Shown here piece by piece: positions 36,501 through 44,903 of a stretch of 64,000 bases of DNA. Made by a program: the position numbers and the translations under genes. Each line of letters begins with the position of its first letter. The first letter of the stretch is position 1. Source of the stretch: Rubrivirga sp. SAORIC476. Lineage in GTDB: Bacteria > Bacteroidota > Rhodothermia > Rhodothermales > Rubricoccaceae. The notes under the pieces are model-generated. The model was not told the DNA's origin, did no database searches, and was given only the letters and a program-made list of their open reading frames with translations. The DNA is taken from positions 704,536 through 768,535 of the forward strand of contig NZ_MVOI01000003.1 of assembly GCF_002283555.1 (NCBI RefSeq), written 5' to 3'.

Positions 36501-38696
36501 ATGGAGCCGGCATCGACCGCCGACCAGCCGACCGTGACCGCCCCCTTCCGCGTGGGCGACTGGATCGCGGAGCCGATGGCGAATCGGCTCACGCGTGGGG
36601 ACGACGTGCGGCGCGTCGAGCCGAAGGTGATGGAGGTGCTCGCCACCATGGCCGCCCGTCCCGGCGAGACCGTCACCAAGGACGAGTTCATGGCGGAAGT
36701 CTGGACCGGCACCGTCGTCACGGACGACGTGCTCGCGCGGTGCATCTCGGAGCTCCGCAAGGCGCTCGACGACAGCGCCCGCAACCCGACCTACGTCGAG
36801 ACGCTCCGCAAGCGAGGCTACGCGCTGATCGCCCCCGTCGAGCACGGCCTCGACCTCGACCTGACCGCCACGCCGTTCATCGCCACCCCGCAAGGCGACG
36901 GGGCCGCGCCGCTGACCGGCCTCGATGTCCGCCGCCCGGTGCTGCCCACGCGGACGCGCCCCGTGGTACTCGTCTGGGGCCTGCTCGCCGTCGCCGTGGT
37001 CCTCGTCGGGGCGCTGTGGGCCTACCGCGCCGGACTGGCGGGCGTCCGGCCGCTGGCCTCGGTGCCGGTGACCAGCTTCCCCGGCGACGAGCGGGACCCG
37101 GCGCTCTCGCCCGACGGCTCGCGCGTCGCCTTCGCCTGGGACGGCGGGGTGCCGGGCGCGTCCGAGGACGAGCGGCAGTTCGACATCTACGTCCTGCCCG
37201 CGACCGGGGGCGGCACCCCGGTTCGTCTGACGATGCAGCCCGCCGACGAGTTGAGCCCGGCCTGGAGCCCCGACGGCTCCCGGGTCGCCTATGTCCGGTG
37301 CGGCTCGGGCGGTGAGTGCGGTGTCTACGTGGTCGACGCGGGCGGCGGGCCCGAGGAGTCGCTCGTGACTTCCGACGACCTCGCCATCACCGACCTCGTC
37401 TGGAGCCCGGACGGCTCCCGGCTCGCCTTCTCCGGGCGCCGTGGGAGGCAGGGCGCCTTCAGCCTCCACCTGCTGCCGCTCGACGGCTCGCCTCCGCAGC
37501 GCCTCACGGCCCCCGCCTCGACGTATCCCGGCGACCTCGGCCCGGCGTTCTCGCCCGACGGCCAGCGCCTCGCGTTCGTGCGGACGGAGCTCGACGGCCG
37601 CCAGGACGTGGCCGTGGTGACGGTCCAGGGCGGGCGCGTCCGACGGCTGGCGCGCGAGCAGAAGGGCGTCACCGGGCTCGACTGGACGCCCGACGGCGAG
37701 GAGGTCATCTACGCGGCCAACCGCGACGGCGCGGCGGGCCTGTGGCGGGTCGGGCTGGAAGGCGGCGACCCCCGCTGGGTGGCCCTCGGCACCGACGGCG
37801 GCGAGATCGCCGGGCCCTCGGTCGGGCGCGCCGGCGGCCTCGCCTTCGCCCGCCAGCTCGTCCGCTCCCAGCTCGTGGCCGTCAGCGCCGACGGCGCCGA
37901 GCGGGCCGTGGCTGCCTCCACCCGCGACGACCGTCAGCCGACGGTGGCGCCCGACGGCTCCCGTGTCGCCTTCATCTCGACGCGCTCCGGCAGCCACGAG
38001 GTCTGGGTCGCCGAGGCGGACGGGACCGGCGCCCGGCAGCTGACCGCCTTCGGCGGCGCCCGCGTCAGCGGCCCCCGCTGGAGCCCCGACGGCCGCACGC
38101 TCGTCGTCTCCGCACGAGCCGACGGCGACGCCGACGTGTTCCTCGTCCTTCCCGACGGCACCGTCCGCGCCCTCACCGACTCGGACGCCGACGACGTGGC
38201 TCCGACGTGGTCCCGCGACGGCGAGGCCATCTACTTCGCGTCGAACCGCGGCGAGACGTGGCAGATCTACCGCGTGCCCGCCAGCGGGGGCGACGCCGAA
38301 GCGGTGACCGTCGGGGGGGGCGTGGCTGCGGCCGAGGCGCCCGGCGGCGGCCTGCTCGTCATCCGCCCGACCCGCCGCGGCCTCTGGCGGCTCCCGGTCG
38401 TCGACGGTGAGATCCGCGATGTGCGGGCCGAGCAACTCGCCGTGAACCTCTCCCCTGCCGACTGGGCCAACTGGAGCGTCGTGGGCGATGCCGTGTACGT
38501 GATGGAGCGGCGCTACGACCGCGCCGCGACGATCGTCCGCCTGGACCCCGCCACCGGCGACCGCGAGACCGTCGCCGCTGTCGCCGACGTGCCCGAGGAC
38601 TCCGGCCTCGGCGTCTTCCCGGGCGGCTCCCGGATCCTCCTCTCCCGCCTCGACCGCGCCGACAGCGACGTGGTGCTGGTCGAGGACTTCCACTGA
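36501..38696 (+). CDS. Membrane one-component regulator: winged-helix DNA-binding domain, TM helix and TolB-like propeller
   Basis: A CadC/ToxR-like protein of 731 residues. The N-terminal OmpR-type winged helix (about 16-112) contains VEPKVMEVLATMAARPGETVTKDEF and VETLRKRGYALIAPV. One transmembrane helix follows (about 154-176). The rest is a periplasmic beta-propeller of PD40/TolB-type repeats with the recurrent SPDGSRVAF/WSPDG motif. The layout allows a signal bound outside to control transcription directly. I start at the second ATG (MEPASTADQP), because the upstream 34 residues encoded from 36399 are Pro/Ser-rich and lie in the intergenic region. Target genes are unknown. Confidence 0.9.
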   Translation: MEPASTADQPTVTAPFRVGDWIAEPMANRLTRGDDVRRVEPKVMEVLATMAARPGETVTKDEFMAEVWTGTVVTDDVLARCISELRKALDDSARNPTYVETLRKRGYALIAPVEHGLDLDLTATPFIATPQGDGAAPLTGLDVRRPVLPTRTRPVVLVWGLLAVAVVLVGALWAYRAGLAGVRPLASVPVTSFPGDERDPALSPDGSRVAFAWDGGVPGASEDERQFDIYVLPATGGGTPVRLTMQPADELSPAWSPDGSRVAYVRCGSGGECGVYVVDAGGGPEESLVTSDDLAITDLVWSPDGSRLAFSGRRGRQGAFSLHLLPLDGSPPQRLTAPASTYPGDLGPAFSPDGQRLAFVRTELDGRQDVAVVTVQGGRVRRLAREQKGVTGLDWTPDGEEVIYAANRDGAAGLWRVGLEGGDPRWVALGTDGGEIAGPSVGRAGGLAFARQLVRSQLVAVSADGAERAVAASTRDDRQPTVAPDGSRVAFISTRSGSHEVWVAEADGTGARQLTAFGGARVSGPRWSPDGRTLVVSARADGDADVFLVLPDGTVRALTDSDADDVAPTWSRDGEAIYFASNRGETWQIYRVPASGGDAEAVTVGGGVAAAEAPGGGLLVIRPTRRGLWRLPVVDGEIRDVRAEQLAVNLSPADWANWSVVGDAVYVMERRYDRAATIVRLDPATGDRETVAAVADVPEDSGLGVFPGGSRILLSRLDRADSDVVLVEDFH

Positions 38697-38772
38697 CGGC
38701 GACGATCAGGAGGCGAGAGGAGGGAACCCTCCCTGGCGTCGACGCTATCCTCAGCCCCCGCCGCCCGCCGCC

Positions 38773-38889
38773 ATGGAGTCCGCCATCCCGTACGATTCGA
38801 CCGCCTGGTACGTGGTGATGCTGATGGCCGGGCTGGCCGTCGGCGTGGCCGTAGCCATCGCGCGGACGATCTTCCGGAAGGACGACTGA
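38773..38889 (+). CDS. 38-residue single-pass membrane peptide overlapping moaA
   Basis: A very short gene with a complete frame: ATG, 38 codons and a TGA that shares its last base with the moaA ATG (TGATG). The product has a polar N-terminus (MESAIPYDS), one hydrophobic helix (about residues 12-30, WYVVMLMAGLAVGVAVAIA) and a positively charged tail (RTIFRKDD), so the tail probably stays in the cytoplasm. The overlap suggests coupled translation with moaA. I recognise no family. It could be a small membrane partner or a leader-type peptide. The region from 38697 to 38772 holds only a weak GGAGGG/CCCTCC hairpin. Confidence 0.68.
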   Translation: MESAIPYDSTAWYVVMLMAGLAVGVAVAIARTIFRKDD

Positions 38890-39884
38890 TGGCCCTGACC
38901 GACGGGTTCGGGCGCCCGCACACGACCCTCCGCCTCGGGCTGACCGAGCGCTGCAACCTCCGCTGCGTCTACTGCATGCCTGCCGAGGGCATCCCGCTGA
39001 CGCCCACGCGGGCGATGCTGACCACCGACGAGATCGAGCGGCTGGCGCGTGTGCTCGTCGGCACCGGCGTCGACAAAGTGCGGCTGACCGGCGGCGAGCC
39101 GCTCGTGCGCAAGGACGCCGTCGAGGTGACCGAGCGCCTGGGCCGCCTCGGCCTCCGGTCGCTCGCCCTCACCACCAACGGCCTGCTGCTCGAAGACCGC
39201 CTCCCCGCCCTCCGGGCCGCCGGACTGACGGACCTGACGGTCTCGCTCGACACGCTCCGCGCCGACCGCTTCCAGGAGATCACCCGCCGCCCCGGCCTCG
39301 ACACCGTCCTCGGCGCCCTAGACACGGCGCTCGGCCTCGGCTACGCCATCGACGGGCCTCGGTCGCTGAAGGTCAACGTCGTGGCCATGAAGGGCGTCAA
39401 CGAAGACGAGGCGGCGGACTTCGCGGCGTGGGCGGCACGCGCGCCCATTGAGGTCCGTTTCATCGAGGTGATGCCGTTCGACGGCAACGGGTGGGACCGG
39501 ACGGAGCTGGTGCCGTGGACCACGACGCGCGCCGCCATCGAGGCCGTCCACGGCCCGCTGACGCCGCTCGACGACGCGCCCAGTTCGACGGCGCGGACGT
39601 TCACGCGGCCCGGCTGGCGGGGGCGCGTCGGCTTCGTGGCGAGCATGACGGCGCCGTTCTGCGCGGGCTGCACCCGCCTCCGCATCACGGCCGACGGCGC
39701 CCTCAAGGTGTGCCTGTTCGGCGCTCGCGAGCTCAGCCTGCGGGATGCCCTCCGGTCCGGCGCGACCGACGCCGAGGTGGTCGCCCTCGTGACCGCCGCG
39801 CTGGCGGGCAAGGCCGCCGCCCACGCGGGCATGGACGTCCTCGCGGCGACCGACAACCGGCCCATGATCACGATCGGAGGCTGA
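38889..39884 (+). CDS. moaA: GTP 3',8-cyclase (molybdenum cofactor synthesis)
   Basis: A radical SAM enzyme that, with MoaC, converts GTP to cyclic pyranopterin monophosphate. The N-terminal cluster ligands Cys22, Cys26 and Cys29 form CxxxCxxC. The C-terminal cluster ligands Cys258, Cys261 and Cys275 form Cx2Cx13C. The TGGEP SAM-binding segment (68-71) is present. The protein ends in Gly-Gly, as MoaA does, and at 331 residues has normal length. Its ATG overlaps the stop of the small membrane gene. moaC follows after about 150 bp but has its own promoter-like element. Confidence 0.97.
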   Translation: MALTDGFGRPHTTLRLGLTERCNLRCVYCMPAEGIPLTPTRAMLTTDEIERLARVLVGTGVDKVRLTGGEPLVRKDAVEVTERLGRLGLRSLALTTNGLLLEDRLPALRAAGLTDLTVSLDTLRADRFQEITRRPGLDTVLGALDTALGLGYAIDGPRSLKVNVVAMKGVNEDEAADFAAWAARAPIEVRFIEVMPFDGNGWDRTELVPWTTTRAAIEAVHGPLTPLDDAPSSTARTFTRPGWRGRVGFVASMTAPFCAGCTRLRITADGALKVCLFGARELSLRDALRSGATDAEVVALVTAALAGKAAAHAGMDVLAATDNRPMITIGG

Positions 39885-39930
39885 GGGGCCAGAGGCCGCG
39901 GCTCCGAGCACGTTCCGGGTCCCCCTGTCG

Positions 39931-39946
39931 GCCTCGGCGCCGAGGC
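39931..39946. repeat. GCCTCGGC palindrome, copy 5
   Basis: A perfect 16-bp palindrome 46 bp after moaA, preceded by CCGGGTCCCCCTG, which matches the flank of the copy after aspS. Confidence 0.75.
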
Positions 39947-40002
39947 AGGCGCACCTTCTGCTCGTCCACCCGGAACAGCCCAACCCGTTCGCGCCGTCCG
40001 TC

Positions 40003-40010
40003 TATCTTGC
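40003..40010 (+). promoter_or_regulatory. TATCTTGC, -7-like element before moaC
   Basis: It lies directly before an upstream in-frame ATG and 22 nt before the ATG chosen as the moaC start. A transcript starting from it would exclude the upstream ATG, which supports the shorter protein. Confidence 0.42.
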
Positions 40011-40032
40011 CATGCGTCCCCCCGCCGCTCCC

Positions 40033-40536
40033 ATGACCGAAACCCCCACCCTCAGCCACGTCGACGACCAGGGCCAGGCCCGCATGGTCGACATCAGCCA
40101 CAAGGCGTCGACGGCGCGGACCGCGGTCGCGGCGTGCCGGGTGCTCGTCGGTGCCGAGGCGCTGCACCTCATCCGCGAGAACGAGATCCGCAAGGGCGAC
40201 GTGCTCACGGTGTCCAACGTCGCGGGCGTGCTCGGCGCCAAGCAGACGAGCCGCCTGCTGCCGCTCTGCCACGACGTGGTGCTCCAGAACGTCGAGATCG
40301 AGTTCGAACTGGACGAGGCGTCGGGCGCCGTGGACATCCGCGCGATCACCAAGACGGTCGGCCCGACGGGCGTCGAGATGGAGGCGCTGACGGCTGTGAC
40401 CGTCGCCGCGCTGACGGTCTACGACATGTGCAAGTCGGTCACGAAAGAGATCGAAATCACGGCCGTCCGCCTGCTCGCCAAAAGCGGCGGCCGGAGCGGC
40501 GACTACCGCCGACCGAGCGGTCCGCGCAACAACTAG
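40033..40536 (+). CDS. moaC: Cyclic pyranopterin monophosphate synthase
   Basis: It completes the first step of molybdopterin synthesis with MoaA. The 167 residues include the MVDISHK start region, KGDVLTVSNVAGVLGAKQTSRLLPLCH (with the LPLCH motif at 76-80) and GVEMEALTAVTVAALTVYDMCK (GVEMEAL 113-119, catalytic Asp131). I chose the ATG giving MTETPTLSHVD because a -7-like element lies too close to the alternative ATG at 40012. The next gene, floA, starts 42 bp downstream on the same strand. The C-terminus (SGGRSGDYRRP) is the usual basic tail. Confidence 0.96.
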   Translation: MTETPTLSHVDDQGQARMVDISHKASTARTAVAACRVLVGAEALHLIRENEIRKGDVLTVSNVAGVLGAKQTSRLLPLCHDVVLQNVEIEFELDEASGAVDIRAITKTVGPTGVEMEALTAVTVAALTVYDMCKSVTKEIEITAVRLLAKSGGRSGDYRRPSGPRNN

Positions 40537-40578
40537 CGGCCCCTCCGGCGTACGCCCGGTCCCGCATCCCTGCTTCCC

Positions 40579-41550
40579 ATGAACGAACTCGTCGGCGTCG
40601 GCAGCCTCATCATCATCCTCGGCTCGGTCCTCTTCGCGATCGTGCTGCTGTACTTCGTGCCGGTCCGCCTGTGGATCACGGCCATCTTCTCGGGGGTCAA
40701 GCTGGGCCTCTTCCGCGACCTCGTGGGCATGCGGCTGCGGAACGTGCCGCCGTCGGCCATCGTGGGGCCGCTCATCACGGCCCACAAGGCGGGCATCCCG
40801 GTGCAGGTCGCGCTCCTCGAAGCGCACTACCTCGCGGGCGGCCACGTCCAGCAGGTCGTCAACGCGCTCATCTCGGCCGACAAGGCCAACATCGACCTCT
40901 CGTTCGAGCGGGCGACCGCCATCGACCTGGCGGGCCGCGACGTGTTCGAGGCGGTCCAGGTGTCGGTCAACCCGAAGGTGATCACGACGCCGCCGATCTC
41001 GGCCATCGCCAAGGACGGCATCCAGGTGCGCGCCATCGCGCGGGTGACCGTACGCGCCAACATCGAGCGGCTGGTCGGCGGTGCGGGCGAGGAGACCATC
41101 ATCGCCCGCGTCGGCGAGGGCATCGTGTCCACGATCGGCTCGTCGGCCACGCACGCGCAGGTGCTGGAGAACCCGGACAACATCTCGAAGACGGTGCTCT
41201 CGAAGGGGCTCGACAACGGCACGGCCTTCGACATTCTCTCCATCGACATCGCGGACGTGGACGTCGGCGAGAACATCGGGGCGAAGCTCCAGACCGACCA
41301 GGCCGAGGCCGACCTCCGGGTCGCACGGGCCAAGGCCGAGGAGCGCCGCGCGGCGGCCGTCGCCTCCGAGCAGGAGCAGCGCGCCAACCTCGTCGCGGCC
41401 GAGGCCGAGATCCCGAAGGCGATGGCCGAGGCCTTCCGCCAGGGCAACCTCGGCATCATGGACTACTACAACCTCCGCAACATCGAGGCCGACACCGAGA
41501 TGCGGACGGCCATCGGCGGCGGTCCCAAGGGCACCGAGCAGCAGAGCTGA
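40579..41550 (+). CDS. floA: Flotillin-like protein FloA
   Basis: An SPFH-family scaffold of functional membrane microdomains. A short N-terminal hydrophobic segment (about 8-30, [18 protein letters not shown]) inserts into the membrane. The SPFH domain carries the FloA signatures [45 protein letters not shown] and [34 protein letters not shown] helical coiled-coil tail follows, [26 protein letters not shown]. The length of 323 residues fits the family. The NfeD-type protein that is often the partner lies about 13 kb away instead of next to it. A clear hairpin terminator follows. Confidence 0.96.
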   Translation: MNELVGVGSLIIILGSVLFAIVLLYFVPVRLWITAIFSGVKLGLFRDLVGMRLRNVPPSAIVGPLITAHKAGIPVQVALLEAHYLAGGHVQQVVNALISADKANIDLSFERATAIDLAGRDVFEAVQVSVNPKVITTPPISAIAKDGIQVRAIARVTVRANIERLVGGAGEETIIARVGEGIVSTIGSSATHAQVLENPDNISKTVLSKGLDNGTAFDILSIDIADVDVGENIGAKLQTDQAEADLRVARAKAEERRAAAVASEQEQRANLVAAEAEIPKAMAEAFRQGNLGIMDYYNLRNIEADTEMRTAIGGGPKGTEQQS

Positions 41551-41581
41551 TCGCCGTAGCCCTCATGGCTCCACACACGAA

Positions 41582-41615
41582 CGCCCGGCCGACGGTCCAA
41601 TCCGTCGGTCGGGCG
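41582..41615 (+). terminator. Hairpin terminator after floA
   Basis: CGCCCGGCCGACGG pairs with CCGTCGGTCGGGCG (one G-U pair) across a 6-nt TCCAAT loop. It lies 31 bp after the floA stop and is followed by TCGTGCTGTG. Confidence 0.75.
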
Positions 41616-41709
41616 TCGTGCTGTGCCGTCCCGAGCATGGGTCCTGTCCGAAACGTCCTCGCGGGGTCGCCTGGTTGCACGGTCACGGTCCGGCGTCGCG
41701 CTCCATCGC

Positions 41710-41725
41710 CGAGGCTCGTGCCTCG
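41710..41725 (-). terminator. Short hairpin after the porin-like gene
   Basis: CGAGGC and GCCTCG form a 6-bp stem with a 4-nt loop, 65 bp after the stop of the minus-strand gene. It is weak and could be chance in GC-rich sequence. Confidence 0.35.
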
Positions 41726-41789
41726 CGCTTCCAGGCCGGCGCCGGCTCGGTCCGGCTCCTCCCTGCGCATGGACGTTCCGGTCGGGCCC

Positions 41790-42509
41790 TTACAGACTGA
41801 TGCCGAAGAGCAGGAAGGAGCGCTCCGTCTCCGGATTGACGACGTACTGGCCGAACACGGGCAGCGCGAACTCGGTCGTGATCGGGACCTCCTTGGCTGC
41901 CGTCAGCGACAGCACGGTGATCGCGGCGTCATTGCTCGTGGCGTAGTAGCCCGAGCCCTGCGTGCCGTCCGCCGAGTCGAGCGCGAACACCGCGCCGACG
42001 GCCAGCCCGAGGTCGACGCCGCCCACGGCGAAGCCGTAGCCCGCCTCCAGGTACGTCGAGTAGTCGGGGTCGTTGTAGACGTTGGTCGCCAGCGTCAGCG
42101 AGAGCGGGACCGCCTCGCCCTGGTAGCTCACGAACGGCTCCAGCGTATGCCCGCCGCCGCCGTCGTCGAAGTTGAAGTAGTCCGAGGTGCTCTCAGTGCC
42201 GGGGTCGAGGCCGACGCCGGGGAAGTGGTAGTCGGTCACGCCGACCGTCACCGGGCCGACGGCGTAGCTCAGGTACAGGTCGAGTTCGTTGGCGTTGGCG
42301 TCCGTGATGCCGAACGAGCCCCAGGTGCCCGCGGAGAAGCCGCCCACGCCGACCTCGATGGAGGGCTGGACGGCCGCGGACTGGCCGAAGTCGAGCCCGC
42401 GCCAGACGTAGCGGCTGACGAGGTCGGCGCCGAGCGAGACCTCCGGCTGGGCGAGAACGCTAGGGACGCTCAGGACGAGCGCGAGGACAAGGATCGAGGG
42501 GTGCTTCAT
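41790..42509 (-). CDS. TorF-like putative outer-membrane porin
   Basis: A 239-residue predicted outer-membrane beta-barrel. It has a cleavable signal peptide (MKHPSILVLALVLSVPSVLAQ). The mature protein has amphipathic strands ending with an aromatic-rich pattern: SLGADLVSRYVWRGLDFGQSAAVQPSIEVG near the start, as in TorF/Gcw_chp proteins, and a C-terminal FLLFGISL. The overall layout fits a small channel whose substrate cannot be told. It starts downstream of a sigma70-like TTGACT...TAAATA element in an AT-rich intergenic patch. I prefer this over a hypothetical label because of the SRYVWRG motif. Confidence 0.85.
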   Translation of the reverse strand: MKHPSILVLALVLSVPSVLAQPEVSLGADLVSRYVWRGLDFGQSAAVQPSIEVGVGGFSAGTWGSFGITDANANELDLYLSYAVGPVTVGVTDYHFPGVGLDPGTESTSDYFNFDDGGGGHTLEPFVSYQGEAVPLSLTLATNVYNDPDYSTYLEAGYGFAVGGVDLGLAVGAVFALDSADGTQGSGYYATSNDAAITVLSLTAAKEVPITTEFALPVFGQYVVNPETERSFLLFGISL

Positions 42510-42532
42510 GAGGCCCAGGTAGGTGAGCACCT

Positions 42533-42562
42533 TATTTATTTCCCCCTTGTCCACCCAGTCAA
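42533..42562 (-). promoter_or_regulatory. Candidate sigma70-like promoter of the porin gene
   Basis: TTGACT (42557-42562) and TAAATA (42533-42538) on the minus strand are separated by 18 bp in an unusually AT-rich patch, about 24 nt before the porin ATG. Confidence 0.5.
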
Positions 42563-42599
42563 CCCATCACTCAAACTGAAAAGCGCTTCCGCCTAATTT

Positions 42600-43175
42600 A
42601 TGTCGCCCGCATCTCCTGATTTGCCCCTCGCTGCCCGTGTGGCAGCCTTCGCCGCCCCTGCGGCCCTGTCCGTCACGCAGGATGTCGTCCGCGCCGTCCT
42701 GCCGGTGCTCACCGACCAGGCCGACCCGGGTCTCGTCGCCGAGGAGACGCTGACGCTGGTCGCGACCGTCACCGCCCGCGCCGCCGAGGTGGGGCTCCGC
42801 GAGCGGCCGGACGCGCTGGCCGCCGTCGGCCCGGCACTCGCCGAGTTGCCGTTCCTCTACCACGACTTCCTGCTGGGGGCCCAGGTGGTCGCCTCGGGGG
42901 CCGAGGGCGAGGTCGCGCCCGACCAGAGCGTCTACGCGCGCCTCGACCGCAAGGCGGCCTTCTACGGCATGCACCTCGCCCCTGGCCGCTTCCCCGGCCC
43001 GTCGCTCCTGCGCGAGAAGATGCCGCTCTGGATGGGCCGCATCTCGCCTCCCAAGCTGCCGACCTCGCCCGATGCGCGGCTGGCCGAGACCGGCCTCGTG
43101 GACGTGGTGGCCGCCCTCGCCCGCCTCGTCACGGCGTTCGCCCAGAAGGCGGCGCAGGAGGCGGACCCGGCCTGA
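42600..43175 (+). CDS. Hypothetical cytoplasmic protein
   Basis: A 191-residue protein I cannot assign. It is mostly alpha-helical with many Ala, Leu and Val residues (LPLAARVAAFAAPAALSV, EETLTLVATVTARAAEVGL), but the helices are interrupted and there is no signal peptide. Distinct motifs are ELPFLYHDFLLGAQVV, DRKAAFYGMHLAPGRFPGPSLLREKMPLWMGRISPPKLP and a helical C-terminus ending EADPA. The conserved aromatic/Pro-rich middle might bind a ligand. The ATG sits 8 nt after a TAATTTAT sequence, so the message may be leaderless. It is divergent from the porin gene and shows no operon partner. Confidence 0.65.
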   Translation: MSPASPDLPLAARVAAFAAPAALSVTQDVVRAVLPVLTDQADPGLVAEETLTLVATVTARAAEVGLRERPDALAAVGPALAELPFLYHDFLLGAQVVASGAEGEVAPDQSVYARLDRKAAFYGMHLAPGRFPGPSLLREKMPLWMGRISPPKLPTSPDARLAETGLVDVVAALARLVTAFAQKAAQEADPA

Positions 43176-43182
43176 CCGCCCC

Positions 43183-43200
43183 CGCCTCGGGACCGAGGCG
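43183..43200. repeat. CGCCTCGG palindrome, copy 6
   Basis: Perfect 8-bp arms around GA lie between two convergent genes, 8 bp after the stop of the 191-residue protein and before the ybjQ stop. Confidence 0.72.
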
Positions 43201-43206
43201 AGCGGG

Positions 43207-43539
43207 CTACGGCTCGAACCGGACCGCCGTCCCGTAGGCCATCATCTCGGCCATGCCCTGCCCCACCATGCTGGTCGTGAACCGGACGTTGATGACCGCC
43301 TCCCCGCCCACGTCGAGGGCGTCCTGCATCATGCGATCCAGCGCCTCGTCGCGCGCATCGCGGAGCATCTCGGTGTAGCCGCGGATCTCCCCGCCCACGA
43401 GGCTCTTGAACCCGGCCATGACGTCCCGACCGACGTGCTTGGCGCGCACGGTGTTGCCATAGACCACATCGAGGTGCTCGACGATCGTCTGACCGGGGAT
43501 GTGGTCGGCGGAGGTGATGGGGACGAGAGGGCGCGACAT
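43207..43539 (-). CDS. YbjQ/UPF0145 family protein
   Basis: A 110-residue cytoplasmic protein of the YbjQ (DUF74) family, seen widely in bacteria and thought to form pentamers. The family pattern is clear: ITSADHIPGQTIVEHLDVVYGNTVRAKHVGRDVMAGFKSLVGGEIRGYTEML, then ALDRMMQDALDVGGEAVINVRFTTSM and a final YGTAV segment. Metal or small-ligand binding has been suggested for the family but is not settled. The start ATG precedes MSRPLVPITS. The dipeptidase gene ends only 11 bp from its start, so both may be transcribed together. Confidence 0.9.
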   Translation of the reverse strand: MSRPLVPITSADHIPGQTIVEHLDVVYGNTVRAKHVGRDVMAGFKSLVGGEIRGYTEMLRDARDEALDRMMQDALDVGGEAVINVRFTTSMVGQGMAEMMAYGTAVRFEP

Positions 43540-43550
43540 GGCGGTATGGG

Positions 43551-44252
43551 TCAGCGAAGGGAGGAGATCTCGCCCGCGTCTACGGGACGGCCCTCGGCGG
43601 AGTGACGGTCGAAGAGAACGGCGCGCTCGGCCCCGAGCAGCGACACGTCCGCGCCGACGAAGCGCAACGCGGTCCCTTCGGGCAGGCCGACGACCGGCAC
43701 GGCGGGGTTGGCTGCGACGAACTCGGCGAGCCGCTGGGCGCGCGTCTCGCCCTGATGGCCCGGCGGGTGCGCGTCGGTGTAGTGGGGATTGATCTGGAAG
43801 CCGATGAGACCGAGCGCGTCGAAAGAGGGCGGCTCCACGATGGGCATGTCGTTGGTCGTCCGAATGGTCGGCGCGGCGACGTTGGCCCCTGCGCTCCAGC
43901 CCACGTACGGCGCTCCGGCCCCCACCGTCTCTCGAATGGCCGCGACCAGCCCGAGGCGATGCATCTCGCGTAGCAGGTGGAACGTGTTGCCGCCACCGAC
44001 GAGCACCGCCTCCGCCTCGGCGACCGCGCGGACGGGGTCGTCCGCGGTGTGGACGCCTTCGATCTCCAGCCCCAGCCCGTCGAGCCTCTCGCGGACGCGG
44101 CGGACGTACTCGTCATACGAGAACGTGACGGCGGCGTACGGCACGAACGCCACGCGCCGGGCGTCGCCGATGGCCTCGGCGATCCAGTCGCGGGCGTGGA
44201 CAAGGTACGGATGACCGGGCGATGTCGAGTTGCTCAGGAGAAGCGCGCGCAT
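43551..44252 (-). CDS. pepE: Alpha-aspartyl dipeptidase (peptidase E)
   Basis: A cytoplasmic S51 serine peptidase that hydrolyses dipeptides with N-terminal aspartate. The 233 residues align closely with Salmonella PepE. Ser120 in GWSAGAN, Asp135 in TTNDMPIVEP and His157 in NPHYTD occupy exactly the positions of the known triad. LVGGGNTFHLLREMHRLGL and the start MRALLLSNST are also family hallmarks. It starts at the ATG after a short AT-poor gap and leads into ybjQ on the same strand. Confidence 0.96.
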   Translation of the reverse strand: MRALLLSNSTSPGHPYLVHARDWIAEAIGDARRVAFVPYAAVTFSYDEYVRRVRERLDGLGLEIEGVHTADDPVRAVAEAEAVLVGGGNTFHLLREMHRLGLVAAIRETVGAGAPYVGWSAGANVAAPTIRTTNDMPIVEPPSFDALGLIGFQINPHYTDAHPPGHQGETRAQRLAEFVAANPAVPVVGLPEGTALRFVGADVSLLGAERAVLFDRHSAEGRPVDAGEISSLR

Positions 44253-44301
44253 GGGGACGGGAGCAAGGAAAGGGGCGACGGCGCCGGCTCGGCCACGCGG
44301 T

Positions 44302-44808
44302 TCACACGTCCACTTCGACGAGCAGGTCGTTCTTGGCGACAGCATCGCCCGGCGCGGCGTGGACGGCGGCGACGGTGCCTGCGGCGGGCGCGGTCAGCTC
44401 GTTCTCCATCTTCATCGCTTCCAGCACGACGACCCCCTGGCCTGCTTCGACCATGTCGCCGGGGGCCACCAGGACGCGCAGCACGAGGCCCGGCATCGGG
44501 GCATGGATCTCGCGGTCGGCCGCCGCGTCGCCCACGTCCAGGCCGAAGCGTTCGAGGAGCAGGTCGGCGTCGGTGCGGAGGTCGACCTCGATGGGGGCAC
44601 CGTCGACCCAGACACGCGTGGCGGCGCCCTCGCGCTCGACGGTCACCACGCGTGGGCGGCCATCGACGACGAGGAGAACCGTCTCGGCGCGGTCGGACTG
44701 ACGGAGCGGCGTGAGGCGGGCGTCGGCCGCGTCGCCATCGACGGTGACCGTGCCGTCGGCGCGGTCGATGGAGAGGGCGGTCTCGCCGGTGCGGGGGTGG
44801 AGGGCCAT
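44302..44808 (-). CDS. Biotin carboxyl carrier protein (biotin-dependent carboxylase subunit)
   Basis: A small acyl-CoA carboxylase subunit that carries biotin on a lysine. The 168 residues contain a unique N-terminal half with beta strands (TVTVDGDAADARLTPL, VWVDGAPIEV) and a C-terminal biotinyl domain with the acceptor Lys133 in EAMKMEN and the APMPGLVLRVLVAPGD loop. The layout fits a stand-alone carrier of a propionyl/acetyl-CoA carboxylase. No carboxylase catalytic subunit is in the window, but the biotin ligase gene is 1 kb away on the same strand. Its N-terminal strand pattern is typical of BCCP-like proteins next to carboxyltransferases. Confidence 0.9.
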   Translation of the reverse strand: MALHPRTGETALSIDRADGTVTVDGDAADARLTPLRQSDRAETVLLVVDGRPRVVTVEREGAATRVWVDGAPIEVDLRTDADLLLERFGLDVGDAAADREIHAPMPGLVLRVLVAPGDMVEAGQGVVVLEAMKMENELTAPAAGTVAAVHAAPGDAVAKNDLLVEVDV

Positions 44809-44903
44809 GGGGAAAGCTACGAGCACGGCGCGCTCGGCTCCGCCGCCCAGAGCGCCGCTGTCTCGGCGAGAGCGCGGAGGGTGTCGCTGCGAGCGCCAGA
44901 CGC

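Noticed and set aside
40012-40032. ATG at 40012 as the moaC start
   Set aside because: A -7-like element ends two bases before it, so a transcript would start downstream of it.
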